DNA of 57,704 bases from Mucilaginibacter sp. UBA5151 (GTDB lineage: Bacteria > Bacteroidota > Bacteroidia > Sphingobacteriales > Sphingobacteriaceae), in NCBI GenBank assembly GCA_002413785.1, contig DHXR01000023.1, forward strand, positions 1-57,704, given 5' to 3'. The notes below the pieces were generated by a model. That model did no database searches. It saw nothing but the letters and a program-made list of their open reading frames with translations, and was not told the origin of the DNA. Of the stretch, positions 49,035 to 57,704 are shown piece by piece (the first letter of the stretch is position 1; each line of letters opens with the position of its first letter). Both the position numbers and the translations under genes were made by a program.

Positions 49035-49538
49035 ATGCTAACTGAGGTAGGCCCGAATAAAACCGAACTCTGGGGCAGAGTAATAAGCCAAATTGTAATG
49101 TTCCTGATTTTAGGCTACTTTGTTTACAGGCTGTTTAATCCTCACGGGATACCTCCAACCCACGATCTCATTGTAAAAGGCTGGATTTACGCAGTTTTGA
49201 TACTGTCTGGTAATATAGCCGCTTTTCTTCAGCTTTATTTCCTGCCGTTTTGGGTAATTATTGATGATGATGTTAAAACTCTGGAAATAAAATACTTATT
49301 AAAAAAGCCAATAGTTGTTGGGAAACATGCTATCGCTTCCTATAGCAATACCACAATCAAAATAAGGCGTTCGGACTGTTTTGGGTTATTCTTACATTTA
49401 TCCGATGGAAAAAGAGTATTAATCAGCGATTTAACTTTCGACAATTATATGCCTGTTGGGTTATTCCTCAGCGAAATAAATATTAAAAAAAAGGGTGATG
49501 AAGACTTTTCCTTTTTCTCCTATTACAGGCACCAGTAA
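49035..49538 (+). CDS. Membrane protein of unknown function
   Basis: A 167 aa protein. Two membrane segments (about 15-33 and 50-70), then a cytosolic beta-rich part (VIIDDDVKTLEIKYLLKKP ... DGKRVLISDLTFDNY) reminiscent of PH-like membrane-associated domains. It converges on the stress-protein pair. Confidence 0.6.
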   Translation: MLTEVGPNKTELWGRVISQIVMFLILGYFVYRLFNPHGIPPTHDLIVKGWIYAVLILSGNIAAFLQLYFLPFWVIIDDDVKTLEIKYLLKKPIVVGKHAIASYSNTTIKIRRSDCFGLFLHLSDGKRVLISDLTFDNYMPVGLFLSEINIKKKGDEDFSFFSYYRHQ

Positions 49539-49553
49539 AACAACACCCCCCAA

Positions 49554-50438
49554 CTAAAACTCCGGCACAGTATCAACAGGGTATGGATACACCAATAAAG
49601 GCATATAGGTATGTTCGGCCATTGTTTTGGTGATGCTTTGTTTGAAAAAGAACTCAGTTAAGTCGCCTTTGCGGTGAACCATTACCAGGATATCAAATTT
49701 TATATTCTCCATAAGCCAGTCGAGCCCCATTTTTACATTGTCATTGGGGATATTGCGGTAATAAACCCGGCTATAGTTTATTTTATGCGTGATCTCCTTT
49801 TTAAAGGCGCTGACGGCATTTTCATGCTCCTTTGTTAACGGCGCATGATGATTTACATTGGCAACCAGTATCTCGGCCGAAAACTGTTTGGCGAGTTTGG
49901 CCAAAGAACTGATATAATCAATATCGTTATGGACAATATCAGCGGCGAAAGCAAATTTTTCAATGTTTTTTATAGCGCTGTTTTCCGGCACGATCAACAA
50001 GGGTGTCGAAGCAGCATCGATCACCTGGCGGCAGTTATCACCCATCATAAAGGCCGATACGTCATCCGGGCCATGGGTAGCCAGTACTATCAGAATTAGA
50101 TTTTTATCTTCCTCAAGTTCAGCAATATTATTTGCAATCGCCCCTTCCTCGCAACTATAACTGATGGATGGGATATACGAACCGGGGAAGCTTTTTTCTC
50201 TAAAGTCGTTTTCCAGTTTCCGGCAAAGGGTATTTAGTTTCTTTTGCGTCCGGCTTTTAATTTCATCATAGTCCTCAACCGGCCAAATCTTTTTAGCAGC
50301 ATTTGGGTGACTTTCGGGAACGAGAAATGCATTGTATAGTAAAACATCGGCCTTGATTTTTTTTGCCAGGTTAAGGGTATATTCAGCCGCATGTTCGGCC
50401 CGCGCAGAAAAGTCGGTAAGTACTGCTATTGTTTTCAT
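49554..50438 (-). CDS. Tandem-domain universal stress protein 1
   Basis: A 294 aa protein, two UspA folds in tandem: MKTIAVLTDFSARAEHAAEY at the start and a second from about residue 160. VLATHGPDDVSAFMMGDNCR stands where the ATP-loop G2xG9GS lies, but is altered, so ATP binding is uncertain. It forms a pair with the next gene, 54 bases apart, probably co-transcribed. Confidence 0.85.
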   Translation of the reverse strand: MKTIAVLTDFSARAEHAAEYTLNLAKKIKADVLLYNAFLVPESHPNAAKKIWPVEDYDEIKSRTQKKLNTLCRKLENDFREKSFPGSYIPSISYSCEEGAIANNIAELEEDKNLILIVLATHGPDDVSAFMMGDNCRQVIDAASTPLLIVPENSAIKNIEKFAFAADIVHNDIDYISSLAKLAKQFSAEILVANVNHHAPLTKEHENAVSAFKKEITHKINYSRVYYRNIPNDNVKMGLDWLMENIKFDILVMVHRKGDLTEFFFKQSITKTMAEHTYMPLLVYPYPVDTVPEF

Positions 50439-50492
50439 TTTATTTATATTTAATGGTTGAGGAATAAATTTTACCTCCCTTAAAATATCTGC

Positions 50493-51347
50493 CTATCTCT
50501 TTTCCGGAAAAACCAATAAGGGAATTGAAATATGGGCCGCCATTTTTTGCGTATGACTGCCATTTAACAGGTTGTCGAAAAAATTGTGCGGCCGGTGTAC
50601 CATGGCAAGCATATCAATCTGCCCGTTCGCGCATAACCAGTCTAATCCGTTTTCAGTTTGGTTATTTTTTACAAGCCTGTAATAAATCTGGTCATAATTT
50701 GATTTATCTGACAATTCAGTAAGAAATTGTTTGACCCACTTTTGAAATTCCGGGGATTGCTTTTTTTCATCGTAAACATGGGTGAGTAAAATATCAGCGC
50801 CAAGCGATTTCGCAAGCGGAACCAGGTCATAGATGGAATCAAGGTCTTTGTCGGGATGCTTAAAATCAGTCGCAAACGCTATTTTTTTTACCTGGGTATC
50901 AGGCGCCTGGCCCGGTACCAGCAATAATGGTTTGCTTACGCCGTCGATCATTATCCGGCTGTGGTTACCTAATAAAAAACCGCTTAAGCCACCCGCTACA
51001 TGGGTCCCCATAACCACAAGGTCTATCTTATTTTTCGCGATAATGTCATTTACCACATCGGTGGTTGCACCCACCTCATTAAAACAGGTGACTGCCGGTT
51101 TAAAACCTTTAGAACCTTGTTCCAACCAGGCTTTCAATTTTTTCAGTTCATCTGTACTGTCGTTCATCAATACATCATATTCTTCCATTGGCCAGGCAAC
51201 AAATCCGGCCTGTGGTATTTCGGCGGGAATAATCACCGCGTTGCACAACACCACGGCAGTTTTCATCTTCTTTGCCAATCTGTATCCATATTCAGCCGCA
51301 TGTTTTGCGTTCGCCGAAAAATCTGTTGGTATCAGTAATATTTTCAT
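50493..51347 (-). CDS. Tandem-domain universal stress protein 2
   Basis: A 284 aa paralogue of the preceding gene: MKILLIPTDFSANAKHAAEY start. In the first domain, VMGTHVAGGLSGFLLGNHSR keeps the G2xG9G nucleotide loop, unlike its neighbour. Probably a stress-related nucleotide-binding regulator. First of the two in transcription order. Confidence 0.87.
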   Translation of the reverse strand: MKILLIPTDFSANAKHAAEYGYRLAKKMKTAVVLCNAVIIPAEIPQAGFVAWPMEEYDVLMNDSTDELKKLKAWLEQGSKGFKPAVTCFNEVGATTDVVNDIIAKNKIDLVVMGTHVAGGLSGFLLGNHSRIMIDGVSKPLLLVPGQAPDTQVKKIAFATDFKHPDKDLDSIYDLVPLAKSLGADILLTHVYDEKKQSPEFQKWVKQFLTELSDKSNYDQIYYRLVKNNQTENGLDWLCANGQIDMLAMVHRPHNFFDNLLNGSHTQKMAAHISIPLLVFPEKR

Positions 51348-51844
51348 TAATTCCGATCATTATTTTACTCAGGTAAATTTGCCTAAAGGGGGTGGCTTAA
51401 ATAATGACAATGGTCATTATTAGGCGTGATATTCACTTCATATTGCCGTATGTCCGGCCAGGAATGAGGGAAAATGGATGCGCGTAAAGAAATAAACGAT
51501 TTTCCTGTATTAAGATTAAGGATTTTAGGATTTGTGCCGTCGGCTAAATCCGCCCCATGCAGCACCTTCCCAATGCTATTAAGTTAAGGAAATTTACACT
51601 CCGCCAATGCTTTTTAGCCCCACCTAAACGGCAAAGCCCTCATGAACACTTTTAAAAAACAAATAATAACGTGAATAATCCTCCCCGGTTGGGAGGACTT
51701 AAAAAAATCAACACGGGCGTAGCTAAAGTCTCCCCAACCGGGGGAGATTTAGAGGGGGCTAAATCATGAGGGTTTCCTTAACTTAATAGCATTGAGCACC
51801 TTCCCAACTTTCGGACCTTCAGACTTTCGGACTTCCCGACTCCA
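51348..51844. other. Intergenic region carrying a MITE-like element
   Basis: No gene is seen. Most of it is the 222-base inverted-repeat element at 51572-51793; the remainder includes the promoter side of the stress-protein pair and a run of GACTTTCGGACTTCC-type words near 51800-51840. Confidence 0.5.
51572..51793. mobile_element. MITE-like element with 21 bp perfect inverted ends
   Basis: The ends are AATGCTATTAAGTTAAGGAAA (51572-51592; 21 bases, written here for its ends AATGCTATT and AAGGAAA) and its exact complement at 51773-51793. Outside both ends the word GCACCTTCCCAA is present (51562-51573 and 51796-51807), as a direct repeat. The interior has CCTCCCCGGTTGGGAGG and CTCCCCAACCGGGGGAG, which pair with one another. 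No transposase frame: a non-autonomous element. Confidence 0.7.
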
Positions 51845-52681
51845 TCACAGCTTATTCAGTTCGTCCATCAGCAGCTTGCTCAGCTCATTAAAATAGCGCC
51901 TTACGCCAAAACCCATTACGCTTTGTATGCCGCGGCCTGCATTTGTTAAAAAAACTTCGTCTGCCTCATACAATATATCAGGACTGATCTGTGCTTCGGT
52001 AACAGGGATGTTATTTTGTTTGGCAATTTTAATGATCACCTGGCGCATAACGCCTTCTACACAACCCTCACTTAAAGCAGGGGTATATAAATGTTTCCGG
52101 TACCATATAAATATGTTGGAACTCCCGGCTTCGCATAAAAAACCATGCTGGTTTAACAAAAAAACATCGTCAAGGTTGTTTTGTGTTTTGTAAAGCCCGG
52201 CCATTACATACACCAGCGAATTGCAGGTTTTTATATTTGACAGGTAATTGGTAGGTTTCGGCAGGTCGGCAAATATATCCATGATCAAACCTTTGGCATT
52301 TAAAAAATACCGGGGCTCGTCTGATGGTTGAATTTCAAGGCACCAGGCCATTTTATTTTGCGACGGCGTATATAACCCTTCGGCATCACGGAAAACGGTT
52401 AACCGCAACCGGCCATGTTTGGCTTTGTTACGCCGGGCAAGGTCCCCGGCTTTTTCCTTCAGGAACCAGGCATCCATCTGCGAGTAGCTGTCGATTTTGA
52501 GCGCCTTCATTCCCCTTTGCAAACGGTCGGCATGCAGGTCGGCAAATTTTAGCTGTCCCTTCATCAGGCGCATACTCTCAAACAAACCATCGCCATACCT
52601 GAACGCCCTGTTTTTCAGCGTAAACAGTTTTGTATCAGCCGGGAGAATTTCGCCATTAAAATTGATAAAAACTGGTGTCAT
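51845..52681 (-). CDS. Class IV aminotransferase (PabC/BCAT-like)
   Basis: A 278 aa fold-type IV PLP enzyme. AFRYGDGLFESMR near residue 28, the likely PLP lysine in NYLSNIKTCNS, FLCEAGSSNIFIW and GCVEGVMRQV are diagnostic. It may be aminodeoxychorismate lyase (folate) or a branched-chain aminotransferase; the short length leans toward PabC. It is downstream of the pseudouridine synthase in the same direction. Confidence 0.82.
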   Translation of the reverse strand: MTPVFINFNGEILPADTKLFTLKNRAFRYGDGLFESMRLMKGQLKFADLHADRLQRGMKALKIDSYSQMDAWFLKEKAGDLARRNKAKHGRLRLTVFRDAEGLYTPSQNKMAWCLEIQPSDEPRYFLNAKGLIMDIFADLPKPTNYLSNIKTCNSLVYVMAGLYKTQNNLDDVFLLNQHGFLCEAGSSNIFIWYRKHLYTPALSEGCVEGVMRQVIIKIAKQNNIPVTEAQISPDILYEADEVFLTNAGRGIQSVMGFGVRRYFNELSKLLMDELNKL

Positions 52682-52790
52682 AATCAGAGATTAGAGTTTG
52701 GAGATCAGCGGTTAGTTTGATTTGTCTTGTTCGTTCGGCTTTACTGCTTCCGGACTTACCTAATCTCCAACCTCTAACCGCTGGTCGCTA
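52682..52790. repeat. Word-repeat inverted repeat between rluA-type and class IV genes
   Basis: Left: AGAGATTAGAGTTTGGAGAT and CAGCGGTTAG; right: CTAATCTCCAACCTCTAACCGCTGG. The same word set as at 40385-40488. The right arm reaches into the 3' end of the pseudouridine synthase gene. Confidence 0.6.
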
Positions 52791-53803
52791 TATCGTCGCC
52801 ATTTATTTAAAACCGATTCAAAGTCAATGGGCAGGGCTGCTTCAAAAAGCAGCTGTTTTTTTAATGTAGGATGTAAAAATCCCAATGTTTGCGCATGCAG
52901 GGCCTGCCGGGGCATCAGTTCAAAACAATTTTCAACAAACTGTTTGTATTTGCTGAACAGGGTACCCTTTAAAATTTTATCGCCGCCATAAATGGCATCG
53001 CTGAACAAAGGGTGCCCTATATGTTTCAAATGCGCCCTGATCTGGTGGGTACGGCCGGTTTCCAGCTGACATTCAATCAAAGTAACATAACCCATGCGTT
53101 CCAAAACCCTGTAATGCGTCACCGACCATTTACCCTTTTCCGGGTCATCATATATCGACATCACGCGCCTGTCGTTCACACTGCGGCCAATATAGCCGGT
53201 TACCGTTCCATCGCTTTCAATATCGCCCCAAACCAGAGCGGTATATTTACGGGTGATGGTATGATCAAAAAACTGTTTTGCAAGCCAGGTCATGGAGCGT
53301 TCGTTCTTGCTGATGAGCAATAAGCCCGAAGTATCTTTATCAATCCTGTGTACCAGGCCCGGCCGGCCATCGTTACCGGGCAGGGTTGGCAATTGCTGAA
53401 AGTGAAAAACAAGTCCGTTTACCAGGGTGCCGGTATAATTATTGTAACCCGGGTGCACCACTAAACCGGCAGGTTTATTTACCACCAGCACATCATCATC
53501 TTCATAAACAATATCCAGCGGGATATCTTCGGGATATACCTCTGTATCGCGCGGCGGGTGCGGTAAAACTACCGAAATTACATCAAGCGGTTTAACCTTA
53601 TAACTGGCTTTAACCGTTTTTTCGTTTACAATTACCGTCCCCAGCTCAATAGCATTTTGTATGCGGTTGCGCGATGCATTTTCGATGCGGTGCATCAAAA
53701 ACTTATCAATACGCAGCAGCGATTGCCCTTTATCAACAATTATGCGCAGGTGTTCGTACAAATCCTGTTCATCCTGCTCAATTATTTGCGTATCATCAAT
53801 CAT
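52760..53803 (-). CDS. RluA-family 23S rRNA pseudouridine synthase (RluD-like)
   Basis: A 347 aa protein. An S4 RNA-binding domain (about 28-85, LLRIDKFLMHRIENASRNRI) precedes the catalytic domain with GLVHRIDKDTSGLLL (catalytic Asp) and LETGRTHQIRAHLKHIGHPL. The domain order and size fit RluD, which modifies helix 69 of 23S rRNA; a close paralogue cannot be excluded. Confidence 0.9.
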   Translation of the reverse strand: MIDDTQIIEQDEQDLYEHLRIIVDKGQSLLRIDKFLMHRIENASRNRIQNAIELGTVIVNEKTVKASYKVKPLDVISVVLPHPPRDTEVYPEDIPLDIVYEDDDVLVVNKPAGLVVHPGYNNYTGTLVNGLVFHFQQLPTLPGNDGRPGLVHRIDKDTSGLLLISKNERSMTWLAKQFFDHTITRKYTALVWGDIESDGTVTGYIGRSVNDRRVMSIYDDPEKGKWSVTHYRVLERMGYVTLIECQLETGRTHQIRAHLKHIGHPLFSDAIYGGDKILKGTLFSKYKQFVENCFELMPRQALHAQTLGFLHPTLKKQLLFEAALPIDFESVLNKWRRYSDQRLEVGD

Positions 53804-54054
53804 TGCCCCAAAAGTACTGGTTTTTTAAGATTTTCGGGTAAATGTTGATAATGGCGCAAAGCCGGGCATCAATTTCATTGGGAAATATGGCTCGCAAATA
53901 AACATGGAGTTTATTGCATACCCTGATAATTAACTAAAATGATGTATATCATTTATTGCTGTTTATTTATTGATAATTTTAGTGTAATAAATAAAAAATG
54001 TATATTTATGTGCAACAAAAATATAATTCTATATACAACCTAAAATGTAACATT

Positions 54055-55119
54055 ATGAAAAAATTTTACGCGTTAATTACAACCATAATTTTGTTATTTA
54101 TAGTAACCGTGGCAAATGCCCAGTATGGGAATGGTAACGGAAACGGTAACGGCAGTGGTAACAGTTTTGGTCAACTGATCAAATCGAGCCCGGCAGACGC
54201 TACCCTGCTTTTTCAAAACTATGCTGAACCTATGTTTAAAGGCTTTGGAATAGGCTTAAACAGCGGATGGAACAATACGGCTAAAACCAAGAAATTACTC
54301 CATTTTGACCTGCGCATTACTGCTAATGTTGCCCAGATACCAAACAGCGACCAAAGTTTTGACGTAACTAAAATCGGTTTATCTTCAAATCTAACGGTCG
54401 ACAAAAATAATTCGCCGACAAACATTGCTCCAACTTTTGGCGGCAGTAAAAACGGACCAACCCCACTAATGGATATTGGTACCACCGGCAAGACTTTCAG
54501 TATGCCCAATGGTATTATACAATATGTTCCGGCACCAAATATACAGCTAACCATAGGTCTGGTTCATAATACTGATATTACCATACGCGCCACCCCTACT
54601 ATCAAAATCGGCAGTTCAGGCTCGGTTGGAATAATTGGCTTTGGTATAAAACATGATATTATACAGGACTTTGCACCAAAAGGAAAACCATACCCCTTTG
54701 ACCTGGCCATAGCCGTAAATTATAACAAGATCAGCTATAATGAAACACTTAATGTACAACCTGATGCCGGCACAACAGGCAGTCCGTCGGATTTTTCAAA
54801 CCAAAGGGTTAATGGTTCGTTCAGCGGCTTTAACGTGCAGGCCATTATCTCTAAGAAATTACTTTTCTTTACGCCGTTCCTGGCAGTTGCATACCAAACC
54901 GCCAATACAAGTTTGGGTGTATTGGGCAATTACCCTGTTACTACCTCCCCAGGGGGGTATAGTACAGTTACCGATCCGGTACATATTAACGAAACCAGCA
55001 TCAGCGGTTTACGTGCAGACATTGGTTTTCAGTTAAACCTGGCAATTTTACGTATCTATGCATCGGTTAGCGAAGGGCAATACCTGTCGGGGAATGCGGG
55101 TATCGGCCTTGGCTTTTAA
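54055..55119 (+). CDS. Outer-membrane protein, DUF6588-like
   Basis: A 354 aa protein; the start at 54055 places the signal peptide (MKKFYALITTIILLFIVTVA) first. The mature N-terminus has an NGNGNGNGSGNS stretch, then FQNYAEPMFKGFGIGLNSGW and TAKTKKLLHFDLRITA, and ends in barrel-like strands (LAILRIYASVSEGQYLSGNA). It resembles DUF6588 proteins. Function unknown; ten bases before the next gene, so probably co-transcribed. Confidence 0.7.
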   Translation: MKKFYALITTIILLFIVTVANAQYGNGNGNGNGSGNSFGQLIKSSPADATLLFQNYAEPMFKGFGIGLNSGWNNTAKTKKLLHFDLRITANVAQIPNSDQSFDVTKIGLSSNLTVDKNNSPTNIAPTFGGSKNGPTPLMDIGTTGKTFSMPNGIIQYVPAPNIQLTIGLVHNTDITIRATPTIKIGSSGSVGIIGFGIKHDIIQDFAPKGKPYPFDLAIAVNYNKISYNETLNVQPDAGTTGSPSDFSNQRVNGSFSGFNVQAIISKKLLFFTPFLAVAYQTANTSLGVLGNYPVTTSPGGYSTVTDPVHINETSISGLRADIGFQLNLAILRIYASVSEGQYLSGNAGIGLGF

Positions 55120-55128
55120 ATTTGTTTA

Positions 55129-56016
55129 ATGGCTATCGATCTTGAATTTTATAGCCCTGTTCATCAAATAAAAAACAAACTTTTTGATGAACAGGGCTTA
55201 ACAGTTTTTATAAAGCGGGATGATCTTATCGACCCTATTATCTCGGGTAATAAATGGCGTAAATTAAAATACCCTTTAAACCACGCACAGGCTATCAATA
55301 AAAAACACCTGGTAACTTTTGGCGGCGCTTATTCAAACCACCTGCTGGCAACGGCCTCCGCAGCAGCCAAATTTGGCTTTAAAGCTACAGGCATAGTGCG
55401 GGGCGAACCTGTGAATAACGACAGCCTTTTTCTGTGCCGTTTACACGGGATGAATTTATTGTTTACCGACCGCGAAAGCTATCGCGATAAACCGGCGCTT
55501 TTTAAAAAGCATTTCGCAGATGACCCTGATACAATTTTTATTGACGAAGGCGGCGCATCCCCCGAAGGAGCCAAAGGCTGCGCTGAAATAATTGATGAAC
55601 TACCCGAAACTTACGACCATATTTTTTGCGCCTGCGGGACAGGCACTACGGCGGCAGGTATTATTAATGGCCTGAACAATCATGGGTTATCCACGCAATT
55701 TAATGCCGTACCGGTATTAAAGAACGGTGGTTTTATAAGGGATGAGATCAATAAATTTTTAATCCACCCTTCAAATTTTGATTTGCACACCGGTTATCAT
55801 TTTGGCGGTTACGGAAAAACTGAGAAGCGGCTGATTGAATTTATAAAACAATTTGTGGCCCAAACCGGGATATTGATCGATCCTGTTTATACAGGCAAAA
55901 TGCTGTATGCCATTTATGACCTTGCAGCGAAGGCTTATTTTAAGCCGGGAAGCCGCATTCTTGCTATCCATAGTGGTGGCATTTGGGGGGTGTTAGGGAT
56001 GAAGGACAGGTTTTGA
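55129..56016 (+). CDS. ACC deaminase / D-cysteine desulfhydrase family PLP enzyme
   Basis: A 295 aa fold-type II PLP enzyme. The PLP lysine lies in SGNKWRKLKY (near residue 44); TFGGAYSNHLLATASAA holds the substrate-side Ser/Asn; CACGTGTTAAGI binds the phosphate. Related enzymes deaminate aminocyclopropane-carboxylate or desulfhydrate D-cysteine; the sequence alone does not decide. Confidence 0.85.
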   Translation: MAIDLEFYSPVHQIKNKLFDEQGLTVFIKRDDLIDPIISGNKWRKLKYPLNHAQAINKKHLVTFGGAYSNHLLATASAAAKFGFKATGIVRGEPVNNDSLFLCRLHGMNLLFTDRESYRDKPALFKKHFADDPDTIFIDEGGASPEGAKGCAEIIDELPETYDHIFCACGTGTTAAGIINGLNNHGLSTQFNAVPVLKNGGFIRDEINKFLIHPSNFDLHTGYHFGGYGKTEKRLIEFIKQFVAQTGILIDPVYTGKMLYAIYDLAAKAYFKPGSRILAIHSGGIWGVLGMKDRF

Positions 56017-56242
56017 TGACAATATAAACAAGTCGCCCCTGAATTTTCCTTTTTTACCGATGCATTTAGTTTTTTCTCCGAAAGTCTGTTGAAACCAAAG
56101 TCCTGTTTACTTTGGGAGGGCTTTGCAAGGGATAAAATACATTTTTACAAGGCAATCATATTTCCGGCCACAAAGACTAATGGCAAAAGTCAAACTAATG
56201 CTTCCCCATTTTACCTTTTACCTTTTACCTTTCACCTAAAAC
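56017..56242. other. Intergenic region with TTTTACC word repeat
   Basis: Between convergent genes. No gene is seen. Near 56210-56240 the word TTTTACC/TTTCACC is repeated about four times in tandem, as in the other word-repeat gaps, but without a clear complementary arm. Confidence 0.5.
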
Positions 56243-57547
56243 CTACACCACCCATTCCTTCCGCATTTGGCGTCCCCTGCGTTGGTTGGCTTCCTCATCA
56301 TGGCTGAATTCTTCTTTTGCGGGGTTCCAGTTCAGCGGGCGTTTTAACTCGTAAGCTAAATTGCCGATATTGCAAACGGTAGCCGTGCGGTGACCGATCT
56401 CTACATCGGCAACCGGTTTGGTTCGGTTGCGGATAGATTGCAGGAAGTCTTTATAATGGTTGTCGCTGTAATAAACATGCTTTTCGTGCAGCCCGATATT
56501 TTTATCCTTTAAGGATTCCGGGGTTGTTTCCAGCCTGCCCCGCACCACATGAATACTGCCCAGGGAACCGATAAAAGTAACGCCATTGTCGCCGCTTACC
56601 GGCTCATGCGTCATGGTGACGCCATTGGCGTATTGGTAGGTTAAAAACGGATGGTCCTTATCCGGGGGCGTTACTTTCACCGGGCCGCTGCCGTCCATAT
56701 CAAGGGCCCACTGGGCAATATCAAACATGTGCGCGCCCCAGTCGGTCATGCCGCCGCCGCCAAATTCCTTATAATCGCGCCATTTGGCCCAAAAATCGTC
56801 GGTAAGGCCAGGCGCAAGAAAATGGTTATAGTTTTGTGCGGTGTTCGGCCCCAGCCAGAAATCCCAGTTCAGGCTTTCGGGCATTGGCTCGACAGGCAGG
56901 TTATACGGTACCGGCGGCGGGCCTACGTTTACCTTTACGGTTTGTATCTCGCCTATATAGCCATTGCGCACCAGCTCCGCCGCCTGCCTGAATTCGGGCC
57001 AGGAGCGCTGCATACTGCCGGTTTGAAATACCCTGTTATTTTTCCTGGTTTCCATTACCATGGCCCTGCCTTCCTTTATGGTTAAGGATAATGGTTTTTC
57101 GCAATAAATATCCTTCCCGGCCCTGGCGGCAAGGATGGCGCAAACCGAATGCCAGTGATCAGGCACGGCAATCACCACCGCGTCAATATCTTTCCGGGCC
57201 AAAAGGTCGCGGAAATCGGGATAGGTTGCGCAGCCCGCATACTGGCTTTGCCCCGCTTTGGCGGCATAATACTGGTTAACCTGCCCGGCAAAAGCTTGTA
57301 ATTTCGCGCCGTAAACATCAGCGGCAGCTATAATATTCACCTCGTTGGTGTCTAAAAATGAACCCTTTAAACCACCCGCCTGTTTGCCTGTGCCAATAAA
57401 GCCAAGGTTAATCAGATCGCTTGGGGCCGTATAGCCTTTGCCGCCCAGCACAAACCGGGGCACGATCATAAAAGCCGACATGACAGAAGTTTTCTCAATG
57501 AATTTGCGCCGGTTCATGGCATGTACAGGAGTTTTTTCAATATCCAT
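56243..57547 (-). CDS. Tat-exported Gfo/Idh/MocA-family oxidoreductase
   Basis: A 434 aa protein. A twin-arginine signal (NRRKFIEKTSVMSAFMIVPR) predicts folded export. Rossmann motif LGFIGTGKQAGG, then DAVVIAVPDHWH and CEKPLSLTIKEGR, the dinucleotide and catalytic Lys region. C-terminal GGGGMTDWGAHMFDIAQWAL is typical. It probably oxidises or reduces a sugar or glycoside outside the cytosol. A second ATG at 57517, directly before NRRKF, is an equally good start. Confidence 0.87.
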   Translation of the reverse strand: MDIEKTPVHAMNRRKFIEKTSVMSAFMIVPRFVLGGKGYTAPSDLINLGFIGTGKQAGGLKGSFLDTNEVNIIAAADVYGAKLQAFAGQVNQYYAAKAGQSQYAGCATYPDFRDLLARKDIDAVVIAVPDHWHSVCAILAARAGKDIYCEKPLSLTIKEGRAMVMETRKNNRVFQTGSMQRSWPEFRQAAELVRNGYIGEIQTVKVNVGPPPVPYNLPVEPMPESLNWDFWLGPNTAQNYNHFLAPGLTDDFWAKWRDYKEFGGGGMTDWGAHMFDIAQWALDMDGSGPVKVTPPDKDHPFLTYQYANGVTMTHEPVSGDNGVTFIGSLGSIHVVRGRLETTPESLKDKNIGLHEKHVYYSDNHYKDFLQSIRNRTKPVADVEIGHRTATVCNIGNLAYELKRPLNWNPAKEEFSHDEEANQRRGRQMRKEWVV

Positions 57548-57603
57548 AATTGGTTTAATTAATGATTACAGGGTTCGGTGAAGAAAAACTAAATATAGGG
57601 GAT

Positions 57604-57704
57604 TTATTTAATGGAGTTTGTAACTTTTTTAGTCATTGAGTCAAGAAAATCTTCTTTTAATGCTTCGTTACCCTCTTTACGGCAAGGTGGCTGTGGCACA
57701 ACTA
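57604..57704 (-). CDS. Possible 3' end of a gene continuing beyond the window
   Basis: The minus strand is open for 32 codons from the window edge to a TAA at 57604, ending KEDFLDSMTKKVTNSIK. The composition is protein-like, but too little is visible to name it. Confidence 0.35.
   Translation of the reverse strand, partial: VVPQPPCRKEGNEALKEDFLDSMTKKVTNSIK

Overview
The window looks like a Bacteroidota chromosome, most likely Sphingobacteriaceae (Mucilaginibacter/Pedobacter-like). Supporting signs are promoters of the TTTG/TAnnTTTG type with little Shine-Dalgarno use, a fused aspartate kinase-homoserine dehydrogenase heading a thrA-thrB-thrC operon, many Bacteroidota-type secreted proteins, and typical family small genes. 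Taxonomy is inferred from gene content only. No rRNA, tRNA or CRISPR array was seen.

Region 1 (1-18.2 kb) begins with imuB, the inactive Y-family member of the ImuB/DnaE2 mutagenesis system. It continues into an AT-rich accessory zone full of repeats and broken genes. The repeats are short non-autonomous elements that appear to be internal deletions of a REP-associated (Y1) tyrosine transposase: each keeps hairpin ends plus N- and C-terminal or internal scraps of a transposase reading frame. Between them lie a DUF4365-like gene converging on a HARE-HTH/PD-(D/E)XK (HrgA-like) nuclease, two copies of a 55-60 aa protein, a DUF6934 + small basic protein pair with decayed copies, a truncated BRO-N gene, a broken TA-like pair, and a row of secreted proteins (NHL propeller, three related proteins, a TolB-like propeller and a C-terminal lipocalin-like protein).

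Region 2 (18.2-30.9 kb) holds a CDP-alcohol phosphatidyltransferase, a membrane metallophosphoesterase, a cupin, an NRAMP-related transporter, a HigBA toxin-antitoxin pair with two operators lying on its promoter boxes, dnaE2 (far from imuB and in the opposite orientation), a leftover 3' end of a trans-sulfuration enzyme gene, rsgA, a DUF433/DUF5615 (VapBC45-like) pair, and a repeat-built lipoprotein.

Region 3 (30.9-37.2 kb) is the threonine operon. A 21-codon Thr/Ile-rich leader peptide, an antiterminator-capable segment and a strong intrinsic terminator precede thrA, so the operon is probably controlled by transcription attenuation. A GC-rich palindrome interrupts the start of thrB in frame. 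A pair of hairpins with complementary loops follows thrC, then a HAD phosphatase.

Region 4 (37.4-57.7 kb) is mostly housekeeping: FAH-family hydrolase, PAS histidine kinase, manA, MntA-HepT and HicB-type small modules, icd, pruA, a beta-carbonic anhydrase, two universal stress proteins, a class IV aminotransferase, an RluA-family pseudouridine synthase, outer-membrane proteins, an ACC deaminase/D-cysteine desulfhydrase-like enzyme and a Tat-exported Gfo/Idh/MocA oxidoreductase. Many gaps here carry inverted repeats made of short repeated words.
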